64,000 nucleotides of DNA from CAWUKT01 sp963923035 (GCA_963923035.1 CAWUKT010000028.1:1-64000); one strand, 5' to 3'; positions 18,749 through 27,816 are shown, counted from the first letter of the stretch. Notes: generated from the letters alone by a model not told the origin. Made by a program: numbers and translations.

Positions 18749-19660
18749 CTACTTCTTCCGATTCACCAGGTATACACCCCCCAAAATCACCACAAATCCC
18801 AGGAAATGCTGCCAATTCAGGGATTCGTGGAGGAAAAACACACCCCACAAAACCGCGACGACCGGAATCAGGTAGGTCACTGACGTGGCGAAAATCAAAT
18901 TGCTCATCTGCAACATGCGGTAGAAGACCACGACCGCGAAGGCCGTCCCCACCGCGCCCAAGGCCGCGATATAGCCAAACGCTTCCCAGCCCTTCGGATC
19001 GTTGAGAAGGATGTCGAGGAAATCACTCCCCGTAAACAGGTAAATCACCGAGGGAATGGCCAGGAAAACCAGCGCCACTGTGGTGATCATCAGGGACGGC
19101 TTCTCCTGGAAATAGGTCTTGGTCAGGTTCAGGGAAATCGCGTATCCGACTGTCGCCAGCACTGCATACAGGCTGTATTCAATATACGTCGCCAGCGAAA
19201 CGGCTTCTCCCTGTTCATTTTGGCCGCCCCCCGAAAACATCAGTACGATGGTGCCCACGACGCCAACCAATAGCCCGATCACCTTGATGGTGGGGAAGCG
19301 GGTTTGGAAAAAGAGGAAGGCAATGATGATCGTAAACAGGGGCGTAATCGCGTTCAGGACCCCAGCGACGGCCGTTGGTACAAATTTTTCGGCCAGGGGG
19401 AAGAGAAAGGCCGGCAAGCCATTTCCGGTAATGCCGATGATCACCAGCAGAAAGAATTCTTTGCGGGTGAGTTGGCGGAGGTAGCGGAACAAAAAGGGCG
19501 ACAGGACCAATCCCGCGCAGGTGAGGCGGATGGCGGCGACCTGAAGGGGTGTATAGGTGAGGGTGCCGAGCTTGATGAGGAGGAAAGAGCTGCCCCAAAT
19601 CAGGGAGAGCATGACCAGGAGCATCCAGGCAACGGAGGGAATTGAGTTGTTGGAGTCCAT
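18749..19660 (-). CDS. EamA/DMT family transporter
   Basis: This 303-residue inner-membrane protein has about ten transmembrane helices arranged as two EamA repeats (for example LLVMLSLIWGSSFLLIKLG at the start and FLGFVVILGGVYLVNRKK at the end). These drug/metabolite transporters usually export amino acids, nucleosides or similar small molecules; the substrate cannot be read from the sequence. It starts three bases after tadA and is probably cotranscribed with it. Confidence 0.92.
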   Translation of the reverse strand: MDSNNSIPSVAWMLLVMLSLIWGSSFLLIKLGTLTYTPLQVAAIRLTCAGLVLSPFLFRYLRQLTRKEFFLLVIIGITGNGLPAFLFPLAEKFVPTAVAGVLNAITPLFTIIIAFLFFQTRFPTIKVIGLLVGVVGTIVLMFSGGGQNEQGEAVSLATYIEYSLYAVLATVGYAISLNLTKTYFQEKPSLMITTVALVFLAIPSVIYLFTGSDFLDILLNDPKGWEAFGYIAALGAVGTAFAVVVFYRMLQMSNLIFATSVTYLIPVVAVLWGVFFLHESLNWQHFLGFVVILGGVYLVNRKK

Positions 19661-19663
19661 GGC

Positions 19664-20113
19664 TTATTGTTGACGGCGTTGTTGGAAGAAGCGCTGCATG
19701 AGGTCGCGGCATTCGTCGGCGAGGATGCCCCGGACGATTTCGGTCTTGGGATGAAGGAGGTCTTCAGAGAAACGGCTGTACCCGAACTTGGGTTCGGGGG
19801 CGCCGAAGATGACGCGGCCGGCCTGCACCCAGCGCAGGGCCCCGGCGCACATGGCACAGGGCTCGATGGTGACAAAGACGTCGCAGTCGGTCAGGTACTT
19901 GTTGCCGAGGAAATCGGAGGCGGCGGTGATGGCCAGCATCTCCGCGTGGGCGGTGGCGTCGTTCAGGCGTTCGGTCTGGTTGTGGCCGCGCCCGATGATC
20001 CGGCGCTGCACCACGACGATGGCCCCGATGGGGACTTCCCCCTCCTCAAATGCCGCCTCGGCCTCCTGGAGGGCCTTGGCCATGTAGTATTCGTCCGAGA
20101 AAATCTCGCTCAT
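19664..20113 (-). CDS. tadA: tRNA-specific adenosine deaminase
   Basis: This 149-residue zinc deaminase converts the wobble adenosine of tRNA-Arg(ACG) to inosine. The catalytic motif HAE is at residues 56-58 and the zinc ligands PCxxC at 85-89 (EPCAMCAG); the AEMLA segment and the YLTDCDVFVTIEPC strand are typical. The ATG at 20113 is preferred over a TTG six codons upstream, since it opens the family's first helix. A nucleoside deaminase for free substrates is the alternative, but the length and motif spacing favour TadA. Confidence 0.93.
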   Translation of the reverse strand: MSEIFSDEYYMAKALQEAEAAFEEGEVPIGAIVVVQRRIIGRGHNQTERLNDATAHAEMLAITAASDFLGNKYLTDCDVFVTIEPCAMCAGALRWVQAGRVIFGAPEPKFGYSRFSEDLLHPKTEIVRGILADECRDLMQRFFQQRRQQ

Positions 20114-20117
20114 GCCG

Positions 20118-20125
20118 CAAATATA
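20118..20125 (-). promoter_or_regulatory. Isolated TAnnTTTG element upstream of tadA
   Basis: TATATTTG on the minus strand ends four bases before the tadA start codon. No TTG lies at the right distance upstream. If used, it would give an almost leaderless mRNA. Confidence 0.3.
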
Positions 20126-20167
20126 CGCCAATCAAATCCGATTCTGGGGTGAATATTGGTGGGATGT

Positions 20168-21421
20168 TCAATCCTCTGATACTTCGGCCGGCCGCTTGGC
20201 AAAGCGGTTGTAAAAGGCCAGCAGGCGGTGGACCTGGGCCTTGACCGACAGGCGCTCCCGTTCCCGCATGAGGCGGGCCCGCATCCCTGCGTAGTCCAAC
20301 GCTTTCAGGCGCTCCCCAATCGTCGCGATTTCGGGCTTTCGCACGACCAGGGCGCCGCCGTAGCGCCGCGCCATGAAGGCCTGGAAGTCCAGGTCCGGCG
20401 AAATGATCACCGGCACGCCGGATTCGAAGTAGTTGAAGAGTTTCACGGAGGTGCCGCGGCCGAGTTTCTGGAAGCGGCGGCTGGTGTCTTCGAGGTAAAA
20501 AGCCAGCCAACCGAAGTCGTACTGGGCGATTTCGTCGGCAAGTTGGGCCTGGGGGACCGGGTCGTGGAGGTGGAGAAATGGATTTTCCTGCGCCATCGTC
20601 CGGTATTCCTCGTAGTCTTCAGGGAGGGTGCTCGGAGCGGGATAGATGTGGAAATGGATCTTTTGGGCGCTCAGTTGGTCGATCACCTTGTGGAACTGGA
20701 TGGTTCCGTATTGCCGGGGATCTCGGTGGGAGCCCACGACGCCGCCCACGTACACGATGTGGATTTCGTCGGGATTGAAGGGGCGTTTGCCCTCCGTGAA
20801 GAGATCGTTTTCGGTGTAGATCGGGAAAAATATGGAGGGCGGCCGCTGGGGAATGCTGTATTCGCGGTAGGCGTTGGGGGATTCGAAGCTCGAAGCGATG
20901 ATCCCCTGGGCATTTTCCATCAGGTAGCGTTCGTGGGGAAGGTCGCGCTGGAGGTAGGCAAATGGAGGGTTGAGGCCAAAATAGGAGACGTTGATGTCCT
21001 TCAAATCGTCGATGACCGGCCAGTCTGTCTCTTTTCGGATGATGCCGGGGTAGAGGCTGTACGGGCCGAAGGCGTGGACGAGGTCGACCTGGCCTTTGAG
21101 CGAGAGGAGGATGCGGCGGAGGTGCCAGGGATTGCGGAAGGTGGCCTGGCTGTGGTAGACGCTGGCGTCGTATTTCTTGGGGAAGAAGTGGCGGTGGCAC
21201 ATGAGCATGGTGCGCCAGTTGCTTTTGCGCACGACCCACTTGGCGATGCGGGGGACGTGGTGCTGGTAGCGTTCGCCCATGTAGAGGAGGAGCGGGCCCT
21301 CGCCGGCTGGAATCGGGACGCGGATGGGCACCTTGAGGCCGTACAGCAAGCGGTCCCAGGCACCACTGGCCTCAGTGGTGAGCCGTTGTTTGACCTTCCG
21401 AATCAGCGTTTTGAGTTTCAT
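20168..21421 (-). CDS. Glycosyltransferase, GT4-like
   Basis: This 417-residue cytoplasmic glycosyltransferase of probable GT-B fold is likely involved in surface polysaccharide assembly. The C-terminal half contains IVYVGGVVGSHRD (start of the nucleotide-sugar domain), a FGWLAFY segment and KLFNYFESGVPVIIS, which carries the Glu typical of retaining GT4 enzymes. The N-terminal domain has DLVHAFGPYSLYPG. It is 48 bases downstream of a flippase gene on the same strand. The sugar donor is unknown. Confidence 0.85.
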   Translation of the reverse strand: MKLKTLIRKVKQRLTTEASGAWDRLLYGLKVPIRVPIPAGEGPLLLYMGERYQHHVPRIAKWVVRKSNWRTMLMCHRHFFPKKYDASVYHSQATFRNPWHLRRILLSLKGQVDLVHAFGPYSLYPGIIRKETDWPVIDDLKDINVSYFGLNPPFAYLQRDLPHERYLMENAQGIIASSFESPNAYREYSIPQRPPSIFFPIYTENDLFTEGKRPFNPDEIHIVYVGGVVGSHRDPRQYGTIQFHKVIDQLSAQKIHFHIYPAPSTLPEDYEEYRTMAQENPFLHLHDPVPQAQLADEIAQYDFGWLAFYLEDTSRRFQKLGRGTSVKLFNYFESGVPVIISPDLDFQAFMARRYGGALVVRKPEIATIGERLKALDYAGMRARLMRERERLSVKAQVHRLLAFYNRFAKRPAEVSED

Positions 21422-21469
21422 TGCCGCTTGTTTTCGTTCTCCAACCCCTCTTTTTACCGCCTCAAATTA

Positions 21470-22960
21470 TCATTTCCCCTTCCTCAATCCCAACTTTTTC
21501 AACACCAACACCGCAAAATCATTCACATCCTTCACCGGCCGCAGTCCCAGGGTGAGGCCAAGGTAGACCACCGCAAATACCACCGAACGCACCAGAATGT
21601 CCAGCCAGACATTGCCGAGGTAGGGAATGAAGAACTGGGACAAAAAGCCGATGCCCGCGATGGCGAGTACCAGGGCCATCCGTCCGGAGAGCGGATGCAG
21701 CCGGAAAAATCCAAAGACGAGGATGCTGCGAACGAGGTTGATCGAGACGAAGGTGATCAGCGTAGCCAGGGCCGCGCCGTCGATGCCGAAGCGGGGAATG
21801 AAAATGAAATTGGTGACGATGGTGAGTCCGATCATGAGGACCGAGAGGACCACGTCGATCACGTAGCGCTTGGAATTGAGGAGGATATAGGCGTTCAGGC
21901 CGGAAGTCATGATGAAGACGCGGGTGCTGCCGATATAGACCAGCGTCATGAAACCGGCGGCGTAGTCGTCGGGGAGGATGCGGAACAGGTTGGGGGCGTT
22001 GATGTAAATGCCGAGAAACAGGAAACTACCCGTCAGGAGGTTGATGAGGCTGGTGCGTTGATACAACTTTTGGATGGCGGGCAGGTCGTTGTTCGCCCAA
22101 TGCTCGGCCAGCAGGGGCATGGAAATCTTCGCGAGGGCTTTCCAGGGAATGAGGATGAGGGAAGTCACGTAAAACACCGTCGTATAAATCCCCACTTCTG
22201 CCATGCCCTTCATGCCACCCAGCATCCACTGGTCGATGGTGTAGATGAGCATGTTTGAAATGCCGCTCAGATACGAAAAGCCACTGTACCGAAGCATTTT
22301 GGCCCGCATCCGCTTCAGCCGCCACCCCGAACGACGCCCCAAATGGAATTGGCCCAGGAACAACAAATACAGCACCACCACGAGGGAGAGGCTGCTGACC
22401 AGGGCCACAAAAAGGATGACGAAGCCACCAAAATCCACCCAGCCTAGCGCGTAGACCACCACACTCACCAATACCGCCAACCGCTGCCCCACTTCCCGGA
22501 TGAACACCGGGACCACGGTCTTGAACAAGGACCGCAGATAAGCGTCCATGACCTCCATGTAGATTGCGAAGAAGCCCAGCGGCACCAGGTAATAATAGTA
22601 TTCCACGAATCCCGCCGAATTCTCCTGGAAATAGCCGGCAATCCACGGTTTCAGCAGCACATAGTTGAGCGTGATGAACAGAAATCCGAGGAAGGACATC
22701 CCCATTACCCAGCGGAAGAAGCCGTGGTGGCCTTGTTCTTTGTTGCGGAAGAAGGGGAAATAGCGGAGAATGACATTCGGGAGGCCCAGCGCACCGAATT
22801 GGCTGTAAGCGAGGGCATTGGCGAGGATGAAGCTCACGATCCCGACCTGGTCGGTCGGCAAAAACTGCGTGAGCAGGAAGGTCCGGTTGATGAATCCGAT
22901 CCCGGCCCCCATATACTGGAGGATGGACGATTGGATGCTTTGTTTGCGGACGATTCCCAT
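21470..22960 (-). CDS. Polysaccharide flippase, MOP superfamily
   Basis: This 496-residue multi-spanning membrane protein (12-14 helices) is of the oligosaccharide flippase/Wzx type. It has the family-like N-terminus (RKQSIQSSILQYMGAGIGFIN) and the paired-helix pattern with charged turns (FRNKEQGHHG). It should flip lipid-linked glycans across the inner membrane; the adjacent glycosyltransferase gene supports this. The start at 22960 gives a short cytosolic tail before helix 1. Confidence 0.9.
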   Translation of the reverse strand: MGIVRKQSIQSSILQYMGAGIGFINRTFLLTQFLPTDQVGIVSFILANALAYSQFGALGLPNVILRYFPFFRNKEQGHHGFFRWVMGMSFLGFLFITLNYVLLKPWIAGYFQENSAGFVEYYYYLVPLGFFAIYMEVMDAYLRSLFKTVVPVFIREVGQRLAVLVSVVVYALGWVDFGGFVILFVALVSSLSLVVVLYLLFLGQFHLGRRSGWRLKRMRAKMLRYSGFSYLSGISNMLIYTIDQWMLGGMKGMAEVGIYTTVFYVTSLILIPWKALAKISMPLLAEHWANNDLPAIQKLYQRTSLINLLTGSFLFLGIYINAPNLFRILPDDYAAGFMTLVYIGSTRVFIMTSGLNAYILLNSKRYVIDVVLSVLMIGLTIVTNFIFIPRFGIDGAALATLITFVSINLVRSILVFGFFRLHPLSGRMALVLAIAGIGFLSQFFIPYLGNVWLDILVRSVVFAVVYLGLTLGLRPVKDVNDFAVLVLKKLGLRKGK

Positions 22961-22970
22961 GAGCGAAGGG

Positions 22971-22978
22971 CAAAAATA
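22971..22978 (-). promoter_or_regulatory. Isolated TAnnTTTG element upstream of the flippase gene
   Basis: TATTTTTG on the minus strand lies ten bases before the flippase start codon. No TTG is seen 19-20 bases further upstream, so this is a weak call. Confidence 0.3.
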
Positions 22979-23009
22979 GGAAAATGCAGCGGGAAAAATG
23001 AGGGGATGA

Positions 23010-24215
23010 TCAGGGGAGGCGCGCGGTGGTCACAGAGTTCATCCAACACCGCAGGGGCCAGGTGTCGCCAATCTCCAATCCTTGAAAGCGCATCTCTTCG
23101 GCGGTCGGCATTTGTTTTTGGTAGGAGAAATAAAGCTCCCGGACCGCCCCGTCAGGATTGCTTTGGCGGTCCATGATCGTTTGGATTTCATCCAATGCCA
23201 ACCAGTATACCGCTTTGCGGTCAAAGCCACTCAGCCCGCAATTGCGGCTGCCCTCCACGTACAGACGGGCCAATTCCAGAAATGGGAGCGACCAGTTGGG
23301 GGCATCTTTCTGCGCTTTCCGCAACCAGTTGCGGGCTTCCCGGTAGTTCCCCCCTTGGGCGATAATCCCTGCGAGTTGGACTGCGAGGTCGGCCCGGAGC
23401 AAGGGCTCCGTTTCCAGGTCGTAGGCCTGCCCCAAATGCGCGCGACAGGCCCCCGCCTGTCCCTCCGCGTACGCCTGCAATGCCAGGTGACGGTACGCCC
23501 ATCCCGGATGGGTGAGTTGTTGGGGCGGCGACAGCGCCCCATCGAAGGTATTGGGGCAGAGGCTGTACAGGAGGATCCGGGTATCCGAATCCGTCCGCGC
23601 CAACTGGGACAAGGCATCGCAACCGCCCAGGATATCCAGCACCCGGGCCCGGAAGGTACTCCGCCGGCCAAATCCGGTGCTTCCTTTCACCTCCCGTTGG
23701 TAGAGGTGGCGGTCCAGGCGGAACCACCACTTCAGCAGCTCGCGCTGGGTGAATTGGTCCTGGGCGTAGACTTGCTGGAAGCCGTCGGCGAGGGACGGCA
23801 CCAAATGGTCAAATTCTCCTTGGGGATGGTTTTCGAGGGCTTCCACGGTCCAGCGCACCTTTTGGGGCGCATGGGAGGCGGGAAGTTCCTGGGCGAGGTT
23901 GGCGCGGTGGGCCAGCCACTGCAATTCTGCGTCGGAATCGGCGGGGCGATAGGTGGAATAGAGGAATACCAGCGTGTCCAGGGCGCCTTCGGAAGGCGCT
24001 TCGGGGTCGGTCAGCACCGCGAGGTGCAGCTCCATTTGGGCGGCTGCGCGGGGGTTCTGGCGGTAGATTTGCCGCCAGACGGTTCCAGCCTGCGCGTAGT
24101 TGCGCTGGGACAGGGAAGCGGTGTAATCCTGTTGGAGTTGAGACAGCGTTTGGGCGCTGAGGGAGGTGGAAACCAACCACAGCCAGGAAATCGCTGCGAT
24201 GAGCTTTCCGGACAT
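23010..24215 (-). CDS. Secreted TPR-like helical repeat protein
   Basis: This 401-residue protein has a signal peptide (MSGKLIAAISWLWLVSTSLSAQ). The mature part is alpha-helical, with TPR-like pairs (QRNYAQAGTVWRQIYRQNP; GGNYREARNWLRKAQKDAPNW) and several cysteines. The start at 24215 is chosen because the ATG overlaps the upstream stop (TGATG) and opens the signal peptide. It is the last gene of the birA-coaX-barrel chain. It is probably a periplasmic scaffold for the outer-membrane protein encoded just upstream (inference). No enzyme motif was found. Confidence 0.8.
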   Translation of the reverse strand: MSGKLIAAISWLWLVSTSLSAQTLSQLQQDYTASLSQRNYAQAGTVWRQIYRQNPRAAAQMELHLAVLTDPEAPSEGALDTLVFLYSTYRPADSDAELQWLAHRANLAQELPASHAPQKVRWTVEALENHPQGEFDHLVPSLADGFQQVYAQDQFTQRELLKWWFRLDRHLYQREVKGSTGFGRRSTFRARVLDILGGCDALSQLARTDSDTRILLYSLCPNTFDGALSPPQQLTHPGWAYRHLALQAYAEGQAGACRAHLGQAYDLETEPLLRADLAVQLAGIIAQGGNYREARNWLRKAQKDAPNWSLPFLELARLYVEGSRNCGLSGFDRKAVYWLALDEIQTIMDRQSNPDGAVRELYFSYQKQMPTAEEMRFQGLEIGDTWPLRCWMNSVTTARLP

Positions 24216-25906
24216 CAGTCGATGCGCCGCCGGATGAACCAAATCTCGCTGATGTTAACGCCCAGGCGAACCTGGAAATTCAGTTCTTCGAGGGGATTGG
24301 TGCTGAGGTTGCCGCGTTGGCTGACCGAGAAGCCCACGTTGAAGCGGGAGAAGTTTTGGTTGATGGGGTTGAAACGACCAATCGGAATCCCGAGCCCAAT
24401 ATTGACGCCGTATTCCTGGACGGGTTCATTGTTGATGAGGATGCCGGTCGAATTGTAGAACAGGCCCCCGCGGTATGCGACCCGACGGAGGTAGTTGCGG
24501 GACAGCATTTCGGGGATATATTCGCCGCCGAAGCGGACTTCCAAGGCTTGACCGAGGGTCTGGTTGTCGTTGAAATAGGTGAAGTTGCTCCAATCTTGCA
24601 GGGCGACGTCGAGTCCCAGCGTCCAGTTGTTGGCGCGGGAAATGGTCGCTCCGAAGCCGTAGCGGAAGGGCACCGAGGCCGTTCCTTCGACCGTGTACAG
24701 GGTGTCGTAGATCAGGCCATTGTTGAATTCGAGCGTTTGCTCTCCATTGAGATTGCCGGGCAATTCGGCGATTCCGCCGAAGCGGACGATGAGGTTCTTG
24801 CGGCGCTCGGTCGTGGCCGACCGGTTGCCCGCCTCGATGTCGGCGATCTCTTCCGCGATTTCATCGCGTCGTTTCTGCAATTTTTGGCGCCGGGCCTTCA
24901 CCCGTGCCAGCAGATCGCGAATTTCCCGGGCCGCAGCCTTGGATTCGCGGGTGATTTTTTTCCGTTTTTTCTCCAACCGAAAGTTCTTCTCCTGCAAACG
25001 GCCAATCGCCTTTTCATTTTCGTCCTCATTCTTCATCAACTCTTCAATTTCCCCTTCGATGCGCGTCTTTTCGGCTTCGATCTCCGCGATTTTTTCTTTT
25101 CCCTCTTTGTCTTTCTCCAAAATCTTCGCGTTGTCCTTCATCAACAGCTCTTCTTCCTTGTTCAGGTTGTTGATGTCCCGTTGTAGTTCCTTGTCTCGGT
25201 CCATCAGCAGCTTTTTGCGCTCAACCGTCCGCGAAATCGTCACGGTATCGCCCCACTGAACGCCAAATTGAGGAATCACACCGGTCAGGGTGGTGCGTTC
25301 TTCGGCATTCGTGGTGACAAATGCCGCATCGTCAAACTGGTTTTGCCAGGCGATGGAGGTGTTTCCGAAGGCGAAAGTCAGGTTGGCACCCGCCCGGAAA
25401 TTGCGGAGGAAGCGGACGCCCGCTCCGATATAGAATTGGTTGAGGCCACCGTCGGCCCGGTACTGCGTATTGTAGCCTTCGGGATCGCCATCGATGACGA
25501 GGGAGTCCCGGAGCCGGATGTCGTAGCCGGTCGAACCGTAGGGAGCAAGCCCAAAGACGAGTCCGAAGCCGTTTTTATCGCTGAAGCCGAGGTTCAGGTT
25601 GTGGAGGCCGGCGCGGTTGAGGTTGGTTTCGTTGGTGGCCGAACTTTGGCGGGAATACAGGTTGAAACCGCTCAAATCCACGGTGGTGGAGCGCAGGTCG
25701 GCGTAGGCAGCCGGGTTGATGCGGCTGATGCTGCTGGCATCGAAAGCGCCGATTCCGATGCCTCCCATGGCAAAGTTCCGGGTGCTGGTCGGTACCGTAA
25801 TGCTCCCCAGTCCGTACCGGGAATAGGGCGACAGCGTCAACTGGGAATGGGCGATCTGGCCCAACAGGCAACAGAGGAGAACTGTGCAGGCGGTTCTAAG
25901 TAGCAT
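24215..25906 (-). CDS. Outer-membrane beta-barrel protein with a long coiled-coil insert
   Basis: This 563-residue outer-membrane protein has a signal peptide (MLLRTACTVLLCCLLGQIAHSQ) followed by a FadL/OmpP1-like N-terminus (SPYSRYGLGSITVPTSTRNFAMGGIGIG) and barrel strands. Residues about 227-365 form an extremely charged coiled coil (stretches such as KEKIAEIEAEKTRIEGEIEE and KARRQKLQKRRDEIAEEIAD) inserted between barrel strands; the barrel then resumes to the end. It overlaps the coaX end by 11 bases and the TPR gene by one; an ATG at 25933 is an alternative start. The insert is unusual for this family, and a frameshift is unlikely because barrel sequence resumes in the same frame. Confidence 0.87.
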   Translation of the reverse strand: MLLRTACTVLLCCLLGQIAHSQLTLSPYSRYGLGSITVPTSTRNFAMGGIGIGAFDASSISRINPAAYADLRSTTVDLSGFNLYSRQSSATNETNLNRAGLHNLNLGFSDKNGFGLVFGLAPYGSTGYDIRLRDSLVIDGDPEGYNTQYRADGGLNQFYIGAGVRFLRNFRAGANLTFAFGNTSIAWQNQFDDAAFVTTNAEERTTLTGVIPQFGVQWGDTVTISRTVERKKLLMDRDKELQRDINNLNKEEELLMKDNAKILEKDKEGKEKIAEIEAEKTRIEGEIEELMKNEDENEKAIGRLQEKNFRLEKKRKKITRESKAAAREIRDLLARVKARRQKLQKRRDEIAEEIADIEAGNRSATTERRKNLIVRFGGIAELPGNLNGEQTLEFNNGLIYDTLYTVEGTASVPFRYGFGATISRANNWTLGLDVALQDWSNFTYFNDNQTLGQALEVRFGGEYIPEMLSRNYLRRVAYRGGLFYNSTGILINNEPVQEYGVNIGLGIPIGRFNPINQNFSRFNVGFSVSQRGNLSTNPLEELNFQVRLGVNISEIWFIRRRID

Positions 25907-26657
25907 TCGAGAGGTTGTAGGTAGTAACTGCATGGATGCCGTACAGCAATAAATTCGGGTCCACAAAGTTGATGTTTTTCAGGTGATTTCCCAAAAAACC
26001 GGCGTCGCCGCCGGTCAGAAAGGCCTTGAGGGATGGGCCGACTTCCTGACGGTAACGGTGGACGATGCCCTCGATCTCAGCCAACAGGCCATTGACGACT
26101 CCCGAACGGATGCTGGTCAGCGTGTCGTAGCCCACCAGGGGGAGGTCGCCGGCCGCCTCGACGAGGGGCAATGCTGCGGTGTGGTCGTTGAGCGACCGAA
26201 AACGAAGCCGCATTCCGGGTGCGATGCCGCCGCCTTGGTAATGGGAATCGCCGTCCAGGTAATCATAGGTAATGGCGGTCCCCGCATCGATGACCAACAG
26301 CGGGCCATCGGGGGCGAAAGTTCTGGCACCCGCGCAGGCACAGATCCGGTCCATGCCCAGGGTTGAAGGACTTCGGTAGGCGTTCGTGACGGGCAAAGGC
26401 GTCTCTGAATCAATCATCAACAACTCTGCACCGGGAAACGATTCGGCCAACCACTCCACTTCCCGCAGGATTTCCTTGTTTCCAACGCTCGCACAGCCCA
26501 AATATTTCACCTTTTCGAGCAAATTGTCGCCTTCCAACACCGCCAAAAGAGCAGTCGAGAAGTGTTCGTGGCCAAATGCGTGGACCTGAAGGAGCCGTTT
26601 TTCTACAAACAAGCCCACTTTGACCCGGCTATTTCCAATGTCGATGGCGAGGTTCAT
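25896..26657 (-). CDS. coaX: Type III pantothenate kinase
   Basis: This 253-residue kinase of the ASKHA fold phosphorylates pantothenate, the first step of CoA synthesis. Motifs seen are the phosphate-1 loop MNLAIDIGNSRVKVGLF, GMDRICACAGA in the middle, and the phosphate-2 loop LLVIDAGTAITYDYLD, then GGGIAPGMRLRFRSL. The length fits the family. The start at 26657 overlaps the birA stop (ATGA), and coaX overlaps the following barrel gene, so all are on one transcript. Confidence 0.95.
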   Translation of the reverse strand: MNLAIDIGNSRVKVGLFVEKRLLQVHAFGHEHFSTALLAVLEGDNLLEKVKYLGCASVGNKEILREVEWLAESFPGAELLMIDSETPLPVTNAYRSPSTLGMDRICACAGARTFAPDGPLLVIDAGTAITYDYLDGDSHYQGGGIAPGMRLRFRSLNDHTAALPLVEAAGDLPLVGYDTLTSIRSGVVNGLLAEIEGIVHRYRQEVGPSLKAFLTGGDAGFLGNHLKNINFVDPNLLLYGIHAVTTYNLSNAT

Positions 26658-27406
26658 AGGCAAAAGGAGATTTCTTTCATCTGAAAATACCGCAATCGCC
26701 CGTCTTCTTCAATGGCCAATCGGCCCGAAACATCCACCCCGACCAAGACGACATTCTGTTTTTTTCCATCAAACTCCACCTCTACATATTCCTGGTAGCC
26801 GAACAAATGGTTCAAATAGTCGCGGTCCATGGCTTCCGTGCGTCCGGTCCGCAATTGGAGGTAGAGGGCTTCGAATTGTTGGCAAATGGACTCCATGATG
26901 TCCCGGGGCTCTATTTGTTGGCCCGTTTCCACGAACAGCGAAGTCGTCCGGTCCCGGAAGGCCGAGGGAAATTGCGTTTGGTTGATATTGATGCCGATTC
27001 CCACGACGGAGGCGCGAATGCCCTGGCCTTCCAGTTGGTTCTCGATGAGGATTCCCGCTACTTTTCGGCGGTTGACAAGGATGTCATTGGGCCATTTGAT
27101 GGCGAGGGCATCGGCAGGCAAATATTGGGCGAGGGCCCTCAGAATCGCGAGGGAAGCCAACTTGTTGAGGGCAAAGATGCGCTCGATGGAGAGGAAGGCG
27201 GGGTAAAGGATCAGGGAAAAGGTCAGGTTCTGGTGCGGCGTCGAAACCCAGGTATTGTTTTGTTGGCCGCGGCCCGCAAATTGGTGGGGGGTAAAGACCA
27301 CGGTCCCGTCGGGTGCCTGGGTGGTAAGGAGTTGGAGGGCAAAGGAATTCGTGGAATCAAGGGCGGGAACCTCCACAAAATTCTTCCCGATAAATAAGGT
27401 ATCCAA
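26654..27406 (-). CDS. birA: Biotin--acetyl-CoA-carboxylase ligase
   Basis: This 250-residue class I-type biotin protein ligase has no N-terminal DNA-binding domain, so it is not expected to act as a repressor. The biotinyl-AMP loop reads FAGRGQQNNTWVSTP, followed by KWPNDILVNRRKVAGILIE, which carries the catalytic Lys region, and VVGIGININ. A C-terminal SH3-like domain follows. No ATG is available at the start; the TTG at 27406 is used. It heads the birA-coaX-barrel-TPR chain and is divergent from rsfS with 38 bases between them. Confidence 0.94.
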   Translation of the reverse strand: MDTLFIGKNFVEVPALDSTNSFALQLLTTQAPDGTVVFTPHQFAGRGQQNNTWVSTPHQNLTFSLILYPAFLSIERIFALNKLASLAILRALAQYLPADALAIKWPNDILVNRRKVAGILIENQLEGQGIRASVVGIGININQTQFPSAFRDRTTSLFVETGQQIEPRDIMESICQQFEALYLQLRTGRTEAMDRDYLNHLFGYQEYVEVEFDGKKQNVVLVGVDVSGRLAIEEDGRLRYFQMKEISFCL

Positions 27407-27444
27407 GATGAATTTTGGTTAATTTCGAAAGAAAGATAGACAAT

Positions 27445-27816
27445 ATGACTCAAACTACGGCCACAGCTTCAGAGGTTTTGTCTGAAGTTGCTGTCAAAGG
27501 AATTCAGGAAAAGAAGGGGTTGGACATTGTACGGTTGGACCTCCGCGAAGCGGAAGGTGCCATTACCGATTACTTTGTAATCTGTTCGGGAACTTCTGAC
27601 AAGCATGTCCAGGCCCTGGCGCGCTCGGTGGAGGACTTGGCCTTCAAGGAACTGAAAGACAAGCCCATCAACATCGAGGGCTATCCCTCCGGAGAGTGGG
27701 TGCTGCTGGATTTCGTCGATATTGTCGTGCACATCTTCCAACGGGACAAGCGTACCTTCTTTGACATCGAAGGCCTCTGGGCCGACGCCGATGTCAAGCC
27801 CTACGAAGATGGCTGA
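27445..27816 (+). CDS. rsfS: Ribosome silencing factor
   Basis: This 123-residue RsfS/Iojap protein binds ribosomal protein uL14 on the large subunit and blocks subunit joining when nutrients run out. Family landmarks include ITDYFVICSGTSDKHVQALA and the central segment GEWVLLDFVDIVVHIF with the DIEGLWADA end. The start at 27445 is an ATG; the open frame extends upstream from a TTG without coding look. Its last 16 bases overlap the end of the convergent hydrolase gene. Confidence 0.95.
   Translation: MTQTTATASEVLSEVAVKGIQEKKGLDIVRLDLREAEGAITDYFVICSGTSDKHVQALARSVEDLAFKELKDKPINIEGYPSGEWVLLDFVDIVVHIFQRDKRTFFDIEGLWADADVKPYEDG

Noticed and set aside
20228..22258. A 676-residue open frame on the plus strand opposite the glycosyltransferase and flippase genes
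   Set aside because: It is the antisense shadow of two well-supported genes in GC-rich DNA and has no family-like motif, signal peptide or sensible composition.
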